Assembly (NCBI GenBank): GCA_035541895.1
Contig: DATKMK010000109.1
Span: 1-64,000, forward strand
Reading direction: 5' to 3'
Length of the DNA stretch: 64,000 nucleotides
From: DATKMK01 sp035541895
Lineage (GTDB): Bacteria > Desulfobacterota > Binatia > HRBIN30 > JACQVA1
The translations under genes and the position numbers were made by a program. Within the stretch, counting starts at the first letter, position 1. Every line of letters begins with the position of its first letter. The notes beneath the pieces were generated by a model that saw only the letters and a list, made by a program, of their open reading frames with translations, was not told the origin of the DNA and did not search any database. This document shows, one piece after another, positions 6,873-16,575 of the stretch.

Positions 6873-9800
6873 TCAGTTCACCGTCCCGCTCGCCACGACG
6901 AAGCTGCCGCTCCCGTTCGGCGAGTTGACGGTTACCGTGACGTTCGACGGCGTCGCGCTGCTCATGGTTGCGTCCGCATCGGACAGGACGAACGTAAACC
7001 GTGTCAAGCCGGACACGATGCGGTTGAACGACTCGCCATCGGGCACGGTAATCGAGCCGCCGGTCACCGTCCCCGTCGAAGCGGTCACGGTAATGGTCGA
7101 GCCGCCGACCAGCGGGTTGTACAGGTCGTCGTGGACGTCCAGCGTGAACACCTGCTGGCCGCCGTTCGGGATGTTGAAGCTGGAAGGTGCAGCCACCGGC
7201 GTAACCAATGGCCCGGAGAAGGTAATGGGGATGGAGTTGAACACCAGGATGTTGTTGTCCCACGCCCCCGGCGTCCCTTGCGTGCCCCACAGGCCGTTAC
7301 CCGGGTTGCCGGTGTCGATGAACAGCTCGAACGGCTTGTTGGTGTCGAACACGCCGTTACAGTTCGAACTCGGTACCGGCGGCGCCGGCGAGGTGCACGT
7401 CGCATCGCTCGGACCCGCCCCGGCGAGATTCGGATTCGATGCCGGCAACGGACGAAAATCGATGAAGGGCTCGGGGATGTTATCGGTGAGAATCGGTTCG
7501 CCGCTGTCGAACACCCCGTTGCCGTTGTTGTCCAAGAACGCTTCTTCGCCGTGAGTGAATCCGAGCACAGTGACGATACCGGTCGGCTGCGTCGCCGGCG
7601 GCCCGCCTTGCGCAAGCAACTGTTCGCTCAGGAGCGTAGTGGTCGCCACGCCGGAGGCGTCGGTGGTCGTGGCGTTGACCACGCTGGCTGCATTGCTGAC
7701 GAAACTGACGGACGTGCCCGGAGGCACGGCGTTGCCGAACCGATCGTTGGCGTACACGCTGATCGTTGTCGACAGTCCAAATGCTACTCGACCGGCGATG
7801 TTGAGCTTCGAGGCCGCCATGCTGAATCGGGTCTGCACGGGCGGCGCGCCGAGAATCGACACTGCGGTCGACTGGGTGGACAACGCGTTGACGTTCGCCG
7901 CGACGCGAACGGTACCGGCGCGCGTCCCGCTGGTGAGCGTGACGAGCACCTGCCCGGTGGCATCGGTGAAGGCCGGCGTCGGATTGGGCGGATTGATGGT
8001 CTCGCCGCCGAGTCCGGTCAGGGTGAAGGTGACCGCCGCACCGGGTACGGGCTTGGCGTTTGCGTCGGTCACCTTGAACGTCAGCACCGACTGTTCCGGC
8101 AGGCCGGACTGTCGGACACCGATCGTCGGCGGGACGGCGCTGACGAACTGAATCGCCGCCGGCGGCAACGTCGCCGTGGGTGTCGCCGTGAACGTCGCAG
8201 TTGCCGTGAACGTCGGCGTCGCCGTGTTGGTGGGTGTTCCGGTGTTCGTCGGCGTCGCCGTGTTGGTTGGCGTCGCGGTGTTGGTTGGCGTCGCGGTGAA
8301 CGTATCGGTCGGCGTCGCCGTGAACGTTGCGGTTGGTGTCGGCGTCGAACTCGGTGTCGCCGTGATTGTCGGCGTTACGACCGGCAGGACGCTCCCATTG
8401 CTGAACGCGACCGCGTTACCGTTCCCGCCCGGAGCAGTTCCGCTTGGAGGAGAGGTCACGGTGACGGTCACGCTTGCCGGATCCGTCGTAGTGCCGGAAC
8501 CCGGAGCCGAGTCGACGACTGTGAACGTGAACTGGTTCAGCCCGCCGATGGTGTTACCGAAGGTTTGCGCATCCGGGAGCGTAAACGATGCCGGCCCTTG
8601 CAGCGTGATGCCGCCGGCCACCGCGATGCTCACGCTGGTACCGCCCACCAATGGGTTGTTGTTGAGATCCTTCAACGTGACCGTGAAGGTCTGCGAGCCG
8701 CCGTCCGGAATCGTGAAGCTGCTCGGGCTGAGATTGAGAATCGTGCCCGCCGAGAAGGTGACCCGGATGGTGTCGAAGATCAGGACTTCGTTGCTGAACT
8801 GGCCGGGGGCCTGATCTGCGTCCCACATCCCGTTGCCGTTGACGTCGATGAACTCTTCGCCGGCGTCGCGGGTGCCATTGCCGTTCTTGTCGAAGAACGG
8901 CTCGGGCAGCGGGAGAATCGTGTCGCCGGCGTCTGGAATGCCGTTGCCGTTGTTGTCGATGAACGCCTTTTCGCCGCGCGTGTATGCGAGCAGCGTGACG
9001 ATGCCGTTCGGCGGACTCACGCCCTCGCTCAGCAGCGTGGCGGTGGCGCGCCCTTGCGCATCGGTGGCGCCCACGTCGACGAGGCTGGCGAAGTCGCTGG
9101 CGAAGGTGACGGCGGTTCCCGCCGGCACCGCGTTGCCGAAGCGGTCGTTGACGAACGCGGTCACAACGTCTTGCAAGCCGAAGGTCACTCGGCCGGCGAT
9201 GTTACGGAACTGCGCCGCGATGCTGAAGCGATTGGCCGCCGGTTCGCCGCCGAGGATGTTGACCTGCGTTGACTGTGTGGTGATGGCCGGATTGCTGACC
9301 ACAGTCGCGGTGACCCGCACGCTGGTGGCGCGGTTGCCGCTGGTCAGAATGGTCTGCACCAAACCGTTGCTGTCGGAGATCGCTTGAAGCGGCTCGATGG
9401 TCGCCCCGCCCACGGAGGTGGAACTGGTGAGACCGAACTGCACCGTCACCCCCGCGATCGGTTGTGCCAAGGCGTTGGTGACGCGGAAGGTCAGGGTCGA
9501 CTGCACCGGCAAGCCCGATCCACTGACGCCGATGCTGCCGGGTTGCGCGGTGACGAACGTGATCGCTCGCGCGACCGGGGTGTTCGTCGGCGTCGCCGTC
9601 GGGGTTGCCGTCGGCGTCGCGGTTGACGTCGATGTGTCGGTCGGCGTCGCCGTGATGGTCGGCGTATTGGTTGGCGGCGCGGTTGCCGTCCGCGTGCGCG
9701 TCGGCGCCGCCGTATTGGTCGGAATCGGGGACGGCGTCGGCACCGCTTGGCTGATACCGCCGACCGTCAAGTTCAGTGAGCCGTTCCCACCCGGCGCGGC

Positions 9801-12800
9801 ACCGGTGAGATCGGAGGTCACGGTGATCGCGAGCGTCACGTTCTCATCGACGAGCGATCCCGCTTGGGTGTCGGTGATGCCGAAGGTGAACTGGTTGAGC
9901 CCTTCGACGAACTTCTCGGACGGATCCAGCGACTCGCCGTCGGGGATGGTGAAACTGTCGGCAATGCCCGCAAGCGCGATATTGCCTGTGAGCTTGAGGC
10001 CGATCTTCGAGCCACCGACGATCGGATTCCCGTCCTTGTCGCTGACCAGCAAGCGCACGCGTTGCGTGCCGCCGTCCGGAACCATGAAGGTGCCGCCGAC
10101 GAAATTGTTCGGCGTCTGTTCGTGCAGCAGTTGCACGGTGGTGCGATCGGAGAACGTGACCGGCATGACGGTCCAGATCAGCGCGTCGCCGCTCCACGCG
10201 CCCGGGCTTTGGGTCGCATCCCACACCCCGTTGCCGTTGGTGTCGACAAACAACTCGTATGGATTGCTCGGATCGTACACGCCGTTGCCGTTCACATCGA
10301 TGAACGGTTCGGGAATGTCGGTGAACGGCTCGCCGTCGTCGTACTTGCCGTTACCGTTGGTGTCGACGAACGGCTCTTCACCGCGGGTGACGATCAGCAC
10401 ACGCACCACGCCATCGGGTGGCAACGAGCCGCCTTCGCTGACGAGCGTGCCGGTTGCCTTGCCTTGCGCGTCGGTGGCAGTCACCCCGACGACGCTGCCG
10501 CCGTTGCTCAGGAAGCTCACGCTCGTGCCCGGCGGCACCACGTTGCCGAAGCGGTCGTTGAGGAAGACCGTGATCAGGTCTTGCAAACCGAGCGTGACGC
10601 GGCCGGCGATGTTGAGGAACTGCGCCGCGGCGCTGATGCGGTTGAAGGTGGGCAACGCGCCGACGATGTTTACTTGCGTTGATTGCGTGGCGACGCCGGG
10701 CGCACCCACCACGGTGGCGGTGACACGCACCGCAAGCGATCGGCTGCCGCTGCTGAGAACGGTTTGGACGTTGCCGGACGCATCGGTTGCGGCCTGCGTC
10801 GGCGAGACGCTCTCGCCGCCGAGCGACGTCAGGCTGAACTGCACCACGACACCCTGAATCGGATGCGCCTGCGCGTCCGTCACCCGGAACGTGAGGACCG
10901 ATTGCTCGGCGAGTCCGGAGCCCTGCACGCCGATGACCGTCGGCGACGCGCTGACGAAGCTGATCGAGCGCGGCGGCGGCGTGTTGGTCGGCGTCGACGT
11001 CGGCGTATTCGTCGGCGTCGGGGTATTGGTCGGAGTCGGGCTCGGTGTCGGCGTCGCGGTCGGGCTCGGCGTCGGTGTCGCGGTTGCGGTCGGCACCGGC
11101 GTTGCGATGGCTTCGAGCTGCCCGATCGCGGACACGAACACATTGCCGTTACCGCCCGGTGAGGCGCCGCCGCTCGAGTTGATGTTGACGTTCACCACCA
11201 CCGACTGCGGAACGGTTCGCTTGCCCGGATTGTTGTCGACCACGAGGAAGTTGAACCGGTTGAGTCCCGAAATCAGCGCGTTGAACGACTGCGAATCGGG
11301 CAGCAGGACGGATCCGGGGAACCCCACGAGCTTCGCGTCGTTGCCGTCGATCGTGACGCTGATCGTCGATCCGCTCACCAACGGATTGGCGTTGCGATCG
11401 CCGACGAACAGCGAGAACGGCTGGCTGCCGCCGTCGGGAATGCTGAAGATGGACGGACTCAGTTGCACGACCGTCCCGGCTGAGAACGTGACATCGATGG
11501 TCGTAAAGATGAGCGCGTCGGCTTGCCACTGATTCGGACTCTGGGCGTCGTTCCAGATGCCGTCGTTGTTGACGTCGATGAACGACTCGAACTGGTTGTC
11601 GTCGTACTGGCCGTTGCCGTTCACGTCGGTGAACGGTTCGCCGGTGTCCCAGTGACCGTTGCTGTTGGTGTCGACAAACGGCTCGGGCGGATCGAAGCGA
11701 CCATTGCCGTTGAAGTCGATGAACGGTTCCGGGATGTCGGTGAACGGCTCGCCGTCATCGTAGACGCCGTTGCCGTTGGTATCGATGAACGGCTCCTCGC
11801 CGCGCGTCACCGCGAGCACCGTCACGATTCCGGTTGGGGGCACCGCACCGGATTTTCCTTCGGTGAGCAGCGTGCCTTGCGCGCGGCCACTGGAATCGGC
11901 CGGCAGCGGATTGGTTACGCTCGCGCCGTTGGTGAAGAAGCTCACCGCGGTGCCGAGCGGCACCGGATTGCCGAACCGGTCGTTGAGGAACACCTGAATG
12001 CGATCGTCGAGGCCGTAGATGACCCGGCCGGAGACGTTGAGGAACTGCGCGGCCGCGCTGAAGCGGTTGAACGTCGGCGGCGCACCGACCACGCTGATCG
12101 CATCCGATTGCGTCACGAGATCCGCGTTGCCGTTGTTGTTCTTATCGACTGAGGCGGTGATTCGGATCGGTGCCGCGCGCGAGCCGCTTACGATCGAGGT
12201 CTGCGCAATACCATTCGCGTCCGTCGTGCTGCTCGTCGGGTTGACCTTTTCGCCGCCGATGCCGGTTACGCTGAAGGCGACTTTCACTCCACTCAGTGGG
12301 GTGCCGAAACTGTCCTGAACCTTGAACGACACGACGGATTGTTCCGGGAATCCGGATGCGCGCACGCCGATCGTGGTCGGATTCGCGCTCACGAACGTGA
12401 CGCTCTGCGGAGTTCCAGCGGGTCCGGTCGGGCTTTGGTTCGTGACGTTGATGACCACGAGATGCTGCATACCGCCACCGCCGACAACGTCGACTTCGAC
12501 CATCCCCGACGCGGTTCCCGCGGGAATCGTCAACGGCACACTCGCGGCACCGTCCACATCCGTGATCGCAAAGGCACCGGCGTCAAAGGTCCCGACATCG
12601 GACAAGAAGCGCAGTTGCACGTTCCGCACACCGACGCCGAGCGAATCCAAGGCGAGGGCCTTGACCAGGACTGTCGCACCCTGCGTCGCGGTAACGTTCA
12701 CGGTGGTCGGCTGCGCGCTCACTCGCACATCGGACACCGAGCCTGGAATGGTCAGCGTCTCGGTTGCTTGCGCCGCCTGAGATTGCGCGCGGATGCGCAC

Positions 12801-14798
12801 CTGGGTTCCCGCCAGATTCGGCGGGAACTTGAGACACGTAATCGCATCCCCCGGCTCGGGAGTTACCGGCAGGCCGGTCTGCTGCGGGAACTGCGTCACG
12901 TCGCAGGGTGGAGCGTCGTTCGTCAACGAGAACCCTTGCAAGCCGATTCGGCGAGCTGGATCGGTTGGATCATTGGGGTTGTCCGGATCACTCGGCATCA
13001 CCTCGAAGAACACCGGAGTGCCGTTGTCGACGATGTTGCCCTGTGCGTCGGTCACCAGTGCCGTCAGCGTGGTCAGGTTCGATCCATCGTTCAAGACGAC
13101 CGATTGGTCGTTCATCAGCAAGGTGACCAGGCCCGGATTGCCGGCGGTCACGGTCACCAATGCCTTCTTGGCGATGATGCAGTCCTTTCCCGCGTTGATT
13201 GGCGCCTGACACGGTTCGGTGTCGACACCCAGTTGCGTCGGAACCTCCGCTTGCACGGTCACGGTCCCAAGACCGGTGCCGGCGCGAAGCTGTAGTTGGG
13301 CCGTACCCGCCGCATCGGTGGGTTGGGTCGTGAGACCGTCGTTGTTGGGCAGGAACACGGCGCCGGAGGCGCTTGGATCCACCACGGAGAACGTCACGTG
13401 GACATCTTGCGGATTCGTGACCCCTGGACCGGGATCGACGTTCTGCAAGCGATTGCCGTTGTTGTCGAAGACCACCGCGGTCACACCCGCCAGTTCAGTC
13501 CCGCCTGAGCCGCGGGCGCGAAGGCGGGTTGGTCCCGCGCCCAGTACGATGCTCGCGGGCTCACCGGGTTGACCGGGTTGGCCGGTTCCAGTCCCGGTTC
13601 CGCTGCCGGGTACCACGTACACCCCGATGGTACCCGTCACGCCGCCGGCACGTGCGGTGATCGTATAGGGCAATATGACCAGGCTACCAGGATCACGCAG
13701 CACGGGCGTGCCCGCCGGTATCTGCAAGGTCGCGGTCGCCACCCCTTGCTGGCTGCCGCTGATTGTCGTCGTCGACGTCAGCGGCAAGACTTGGCCGATC
13801 GGGGTGAGAAAGAGGACGTTCACGTTGTTGATCGGATTGTTATCGCTGTCGAAGACGAAGGCCTTCAGTTCGGTCGACCCACCGCTGTCGCTCCCGATGG
13901 TGGCGGTCTTGCTCTGCAGCAAGACCGTCGAAACGGGCTTCGGCGACGCTCCCGAGGTGATGTTGAAGGTCGCCCTCCCGCTCACGCTGCCGGCAACCGA
14001 GGTGACGGTCACGCTGCCGGGCGTCGCCGTGTTGGGGTCGTACGCGATCGTGGTCTGCGCCACACCATGCTGGCCATCGACCTCCTGGGTAACCGCAGTG
14101 GCCGGACGCAGCACGCCCTCCTTCGGCGTAAAGTCGAAGAGGATCTCCACGTTGTCCACCGGCGCGTTGTCCGCGTCGAAGGCGATTGCGCTGACGGTAA
14201 TCGCGCCGCCCTTTGAGGCGCTGATCCCAAACGGCTTGGTCTCCATGACCAAGGTGCGCACCAGCGACGCGGGCAAAGGGGTTTTCGTCGGTTGGCCAGG
14301 CAACGGGGTGGGAGTCGGAGCGCCCACTGGGGCGACGACGGCCACGTTGATGAAGGTCGAAACCGTCTGTTCATCGCCTGCGGCAATCGAGGGGTCATCG
14401 TCATGATTCAAGACGGCCTCCGCGCGAATGCTCGCACGTCCGCCGAAGGCGCCGGTCACGGTACCAGTCGCCTGCCCAGCCCCGTCGGTATAGACGGTCG
14501 GATCATCCACGTTGACCGCGGTTCCCGCGGAAATCGACACCAATTTATTGGGGATCGGGCGACCGTTGAGGGTACGCAGCGTGACGGTGAACTCAGTCGA
14601 CCGATTGAATTGAACGGTGAGACTCGCGATCGCGAGGCTCAGTCGACCGCTGGGATCACTGACTTGATTCGACGACCCTGACTGTCCGCCGTTGCCACCC
14701 GACGTCCCGCCGCCGCCACCGCCACCACCACCGCCGCACGACACCAGCACTGCCGCCAGCAGCGCCACTCCCAGATTTCCAACCTTGCGTCGGATCAT
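6873..14798 (-). CDS. Giant modular lipoprotein with Ig-like domains and Ca2+-loop cassettes
   Basis: About 2,641 residues. The start MIRRKVGNLG is fixed by an AAGGAG site; the signal peptide ends at the lipobox LVSC, followed by ten Gly. Residues to about 790 are several invasin-type (Big_1-like) Ig folds. Then come four copies of a module of about 430-490 residues, starting near 790, 1277, 1744 and 2213. Each holds an Ig-like domain opening FVSA-P-IGV-SG, a cassette of D-x-N-x-N-G-x-x-D-x-x-E loops, and a beta-rich domain with FSIPDGG-Q-F. Thr/Pro linkers separate the last four modules. It is probably surface-exposed; adhesion or matrix function is inference. Confidence 0.88.
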   Translation of the reverse strand: MIRRKVGNLGVALLAAVLVSCGGGGGGGGGGTSGGNGGQSGSSNQVSDPSGRLSLAIASLTVQFNRSTEFTVTLRTLNGRPIPNKLVSISAGTAVNVDDPTVYTDGAGQATGTVTGAFGGRASIRAEAVLNHDDDPSIAAGDEQTVSTFINVAVVAPVGAPTPTPLPGQPTKTPLPASLVRTLVMETKPFGISASKGGAITVSAIAFDADNAPVDNVEILFDFTPKEGVLRPATAVTQEVDGQHGVAQTTIAYDPNTATPGSVTVTSVAGSVSGRATFNITSGASPKPVSTVLLQSKTATIGSDSGGSTELKAFVFDSDNNPINNVNVLFLTPIGQVLPLTSTTTISGSQQGVATATLQIPAGTPVLRDPGSLVILPYTITARAGGVTGTIGVYVVPGSGTGTGTGQPGQPGEPASIVLGAGPTRLRARGSGGTELAGVTAVVFDNNGNRLQNVDPGPGVTNPQDVHVTFSVVDPSASGAVFLPNNDGLTTQPTDAAGTAQLQLRAGTGLGTVTVQAEVPTQLGVDTEPCQAPINAGKDCIIAKKALVTVTAGNPGLVTLLMNDQSVVLNDGSNLTTLTALVTDAQGNIVDNGTPVFFEVMPSDPDNPNDPTDPARRIGLQGFSLTNDAPPCDVTQFPQQTGLPVTPEPGDAITCLKFPPNLAGTQVRIRAQSQAAQATETLTIPGSVSDVRVSAQPTTVNVTATQGATVLVKALALDSLGVGVRNVQLRFLSDVGTFDAGAFAITDVDGAASVPLTIPAGTASGMVEVDVVGGGGMQHLVVINVTNQSPTGPAGTPQSVTFVSANPTTIGVRASGFPEQSVVSFKVQDSFGTPLSGVKVAFSVTGIGGEKVNPTSSTTDANGIAQTSIVSGSRAAPIRITASVDKNNNGNADLVTQSDAISVVGAPPTFNRFSAAAQFLNVSGRVIYGLDDRIQVFLNDRFGNPVPLGTAVSFFTNGASVTNPLPADSSGRAQGTLLTEGKSGAVPPTGIVTVLAVTRGEEPFIDTNGNGVYDDGEPFTDIPEPFIDFNGNGRFDPPEPFVDTNSNGHWDTGEPFTDVNGNGQYDDNQFESFIDVNNDGIWNDAQSPNQWQADALIFTTIDVTFSAGTVVQLSPSIFSIPDGGSQPFSLFVGDRNANPLVSGSTISVTIDGNDAKLVGFPGSVLLPDSQSFNALISGLNRFNFLVVDNNPGKRTVPQSVVVNVNINSSGGASPGGNGNVFVSAIGQLEAIATPVPTATATPTPSPTATPTPSPTPTNTPTPTNTPTSTPTNTPPPRSISFVSASPTVIGVQGSGLAEQSVLTFRVTDAQAHPIQGVVVQFSLTSLGGESVSPTQAATDASGNVQTVLSSGSRSLAVRVTATVVGAPGVATQSTQVNIVGALPTFNRISAAAQFLNIAGRVTLGLQDLITVFLNDRFGNVVPPGTSVSFLSNGGSVVGVTATDAQGKATGTLVSEGGSLPPDGVVRVLIVTRGEEPFVDTNGNGKYDDGEPFTDIPEPFIDVNGNGVYDPSNPYELFVDTNGNGVWDATQSPGAWSGDALIWTVMPVTFSDRTTVQLLHEQTPNNFVGGTFMVPDGGTQRVRLLVSDKDGNPIVGGSKIGLKLTGNIALAGIADSFTIPDGESLDPSEKFVEGLNQFTFGITDTQAGSLVDENVTLAITVTSDLTGAAPGGNGSLNLTVGGISQAVPTPSPIPTNTAAPTRTRTATAPPTNTPTITATPTDTSTSTATPTATPTATPTNTPVARAITFVTAQPGSIGVSGSGLPVQSTLTFRVTNALAQPIAGVTVQFGLTSSTSVGGATIEPLQAISDSNGLVQTILTSGNRATSVRVTATVVSNPAITTQSTQVNILGGEPAANRFSIAAQFRNIAGRVTFGLQDVVTAFVNDRFGNAVPAGTAVTFASDFASLVDVGATDAQGRATATLLSEGVSPPNGIVTLLAYTRGEKAFIDNNGNGIPDAGDTILPLPEPFFDKNGNGTRDAGEEFIDVNGNGMWDADQAPGQFSNEVLIFDTIRVTFSAGTILNLSPSSFTIPDGGSQTFTVTLKDLNNNPLVGGTSVSIAVAGGITLQGPASFTLPDAQTFGNTIGGLNQFTFTVVDSAPGSGTTTDPASVTVTVTSPPSGTAPGGNGNAVAFSNGSVLPVVTPTITATPSSTPTPTATFTATPTDTFTATPTNTATPTNTATPTNTGTPTNTATPTFTATATFTATPTATLPPAAIQFVSAVPPTIGVRQSGLPEQSVLTFKVTDANAKPVPGAAVTFTLTGLGGETINPPNPTPAFTDATGQVLVTLTSGTRAGTVRVAANVNALSTQSTAVSILGAPPVQTRFSMAASKLNIAGRVAFGLSTTISVYANDRFGNAVPPGTSVSFVSNAASVVNATTTDASGVATTTLLSEQLLAQGGPPATQPTGIVTVLGFTHGEEAFLDNNGNGVFDSGEPILTDNIPEPFIDFRPLPASNPNLAGAGPSDATCTSPAPPVPSSNCNGVFDTNKPFELFIDTGNPGNGLWGTQGTPGAWDNNILVFNSIPITFSGPLVTPVAAPSSFNIPNGGQQVFTLDVHDDLYNPLVGGSTITVTASTGTVTGGSITVPDGESFNRIVSGLTRFTFVLSDADATMSSATPSNVTVTVNSPNGSGSFVVASGTVN
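8164..8378 (-). repeat. Thr/Pro linker tract between modules 3 and 4
   Basis: Encodes about 70 residues of TNTATPTNTATP-type repeats in the giant lipoprotein. The DNA is a degenerate 6/12-base repeat. Confidence 0.85.
9573..9750 (-). repeat. Thr/Pro linker tract between modules 2 and 3
   Basis: Encodes about 58 residues of the type TPTDTSTSTATPTATPT in the giant lipoprotein, with the same degenerate repeat DNA as the other linkers. Confidence 0.85.
10970..11110 (-). repeat. Thr/Pro linker tract between modules 1 and 2
   Basis: Encodes about 46 residues of the type TPTPSPTATPTPSPTPTNTP in the giant lipoprotein. Confidence 0.85.
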
Positions 14799-14836
14799 CT
14801 GCCACTCCTTCCGACTGCGGCCGGCCGCCCGCGGGG

Positions 14837-15454
14837 TCATGCTTGGCAACCCGCGCTGCAATGACAAAAGTCCGTGAACGTCGTGCGTAAGCGGGTCGTG
14901 ACGTTGAAGTTCTCTTCACTGGCGTCTTGCGCCGAGAACGTAATCGCCACGTCGTAGACACCTGGCGTCACCAAGAGCTTCTTCTCAATGTCGAAAAGCT
15001 TGAACTCGATCGTGCTCTCCGTGTGGATGCAGGAGCTGGTCATGCCGTTTACGACACAATCGAGGTCGACGCCGCATGATCGCCCGAGTTCGCCGGCGCA
15101 GCGGCCGCCGGAAATCACCGGTCCGGCCGGGCCCAGATTAATCGAGTACGTCGGGACACCGCTGTTCGGAATTGTGACCTTGATGTTCTGCAGCACCAAA
15201 TCGGATGCGCCCTGATTGACGAACACGGCTGCGGCGTCGGTCTCGGTGAAAGGTTCGTCGCTGCCGTCGGTGCACACGTCGCGCACCACGTCGACCTGCG
15301 CCGAGGTCTGTCCGATCGTGTCGAGTTGACCATTGGCGGGATCTTGGAAGTTTACGAACTGCAGGACGAGCCGATCACCGGCGCCGCTCCCGCATGCGCA
15401 CCAGAGCGCTGCCATCGTCAGCCAGGTGACCGCCAGTTTGTTGACCCGCCTCAT
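14837..15454 (-). CDS. Probable lipoprotein, Cys-rich, unknown function
   Basis: A 205-residue exported protein. The start at MRRVNKLAV follows GGAGGGGAAC. The hydrophobic leader ends LWCACGSG, a non-canonical lipobox. The mature part is beta-rich and carries Cys clusters (GGRCAGELGRSCGVDLDC, and CHCSAGC at the end), which may form disulfides outside the cytoplasm. I recognise no family. It ends 38 bases before the giant lipoprotein gene and follows aroB by 16 bases, so it may be read with both. A joint role with the giant protein is inference. Confidence 0.75.
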   Translation of the reverse strand: MRRVNKLAVTWLTMAALWCACGSGAGDRLVLQFVNFQDPANGQLDTIGQTSAQVDVVRDVCTDGSDEPFTETDAAAVFVNQGASDLVLQNIKVTIPNSGVPTYSINLGPAGPVISGGRCAGELGRSCGVDLDCVVNGMTSSCIHTESTIEFKLFDIEKKLLVTPGVYDVAITFSAQDASEENFNVTTRLRTTFTDFCHCSAGCQA

Positions 15455-15470
15455 GTTCCCCTCCGCTCTG

Positions 15471-16562
15471 TCAGTCGTCTCGCCGCGCGGCATACTGCGC
15501 GATTTCGTCAGCCGTGAGTCGATCGAACGTGGTTCGTCCGATCTCACGAACGCACACGAATTTGATCTTGCCGCTCGCCACTTTCTTGTCAGCCTCGATC
15601 GTCAGCGCGAGGTGGCGACCCAGCACCTCTCGCGGAATTTCGACCGGCAAACCGGCGCGTTTGAGAACCCGGACGATCCGCGTCACGGTGGCGTGGTCGC
15701 AGTGCGCACGCGCGTTGGACAGACGGGCAGCAAAGGCCATGCCCATCGCCACGGCTTCCCCGTGAAGAAAGCGTTTGTACTCGGTGAGCTGCTCAATCGC
15801 GTGCCCCAGCGTGTGTCCGAAGTTCAGAATTGCTCGCAGCCCCGTCTCGCGTTCATCCTCGCCCACGATTGTGGCCTTGAGCGTGCACGAGACTCGAATG
15901 ATGTGTGTCAGCAGCGCCGGATCCAAGGCGAGCACACGAGACATGTTCGGTTCGAGCAGATCGAACAACTCGGGAGACAGGATGATCCCGTACTTGATCA
16001 CCTCCGCCATTCCGGCAACCAACTCACGTCGCGGGAGCGAGGCAAGGGTCTCAACGTCGATCAACACCAGGCGCGGTTGATAGAACGCGCCGATGAGATT
16101 CTTGCCTTCGGGATGATTGATCCCGGTTTTCCCGCCAACGCTGGAGTCGACCTGCGCCAACAGCGTTGTGGGCACTTGGACAAAAGGAACGCCGCGGAGG
16201 AACGTTGCGGCCGCGAACCCGGCCAGGTCGCCGATCACGCCGCCGCCCAGTGCCACCAGAGCCGAGTTGCGCTCCATCCGGGCTTCGATCAGACGGTCGT
16301 ACAGAAAGGTCAGCCATGCGAGGTTTTTGTGTTCCTCGCCGGCTGGGATCTCGATCACGACCGGTGTGAAGCCCTGGCTGTTCAAGGCGCGCTCCACGCG
16401 CTCGCCGTACAGCGTCCGAACGATCGGATTTGTCACCACGGCGATCTTCCGATCGAGTCCCAGTGGTCGCAGCCGCTCGCCCAGCGTGGACAGCAGCCCG
16501 CCGCCGATGACGATCGGATACGATCGATCGCGCAGCTCGACGGTAACCGTTTCGGCGGCCAC
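15471..16562 (-). CDS. aroB: 3-dehydroquinate synthase
   Basis: A 363-residue NAD+ and Zn/Co-dependent enzyme converting DAHP to 3-dehydroquinate. Seen are GGGVIGDLAGFAAATFLRG, PTTLLAQVDSSVGGKTGIN, the metal-site segment GMAEVIKYG, and NFGHTLGHAIE with HGEAVAMGM. The GTG start at 16562 gives the family's usual N-terminus (VTVELRDRSYPI) and sits 13 bases after the aroK stop behind a GAGGG site; a GTG 13 codons earlier is possible. The order pilQ-aroK-aroB is common in proteobacteria. Confidence 0.95.
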   Translation of the reverse strand: MAAETVTVELRDRSYPIVIGGGLLSTLGERLRPLGLDRKIAVVTNPIVRTLYGERVERALNSQGFTPVVIEIPAGEEHKNLAWLTFLYDRLIEARMERNSALVALGGGVIGDLAGFAAATFLRGVPFVQVPTTLLAQVDSSVGGKTGINHPEGKNLIGAFYQPRLVLIDVETLASLPRRELVAGMAEVIKYGIILSPELFDLLEPNMSRVLALDPALLTHIIRVSCTLKATIVGEDERETGLRAILNFGHTLGHAIEQLTEYKRFLHGEAVAMGMAFAARLSNARAHCDHATVTRIVRVLKRAGLPVEIPREVLGRHLALTIEADKKVASGKIKFVCVREIGRTTFDRLTADEIAQYAARRDD

Positions 16563-16575
16563 GGGGCGGCTTCCC

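Larger units (their letters stand above)
6873..12430 (-). repeat. Four tandem protein modules with a period of about 1.4 kb
   Basis: Module starts lie near plus-strand positions 12430, 10970, 9570 and 8160, giving steps of about 1,460, 1,400 and 1,410 bases. Blocks inside the modules, such as those encoding DTNGNGVYDDGEPFTDIPEP, are nearly identical between copies, so internal duplication is likely. Confidence 0.85.

Noticed and set aside
6336..9272. Plus-strand frame of 978 codons opposite the surface-protein genes
   Set aside because: It is the complement of the repeat-rich minus-strand genes, Arg/Gly-rich with no fold, and ends within the opposite gene.
9397..11532. Plus-strand Val/Gly-rich frames such as VGVAVNVGVAV repeats
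   Set aside because: They are the antisense reading of the Thr/Pro linkers in the giant lipoprotein.
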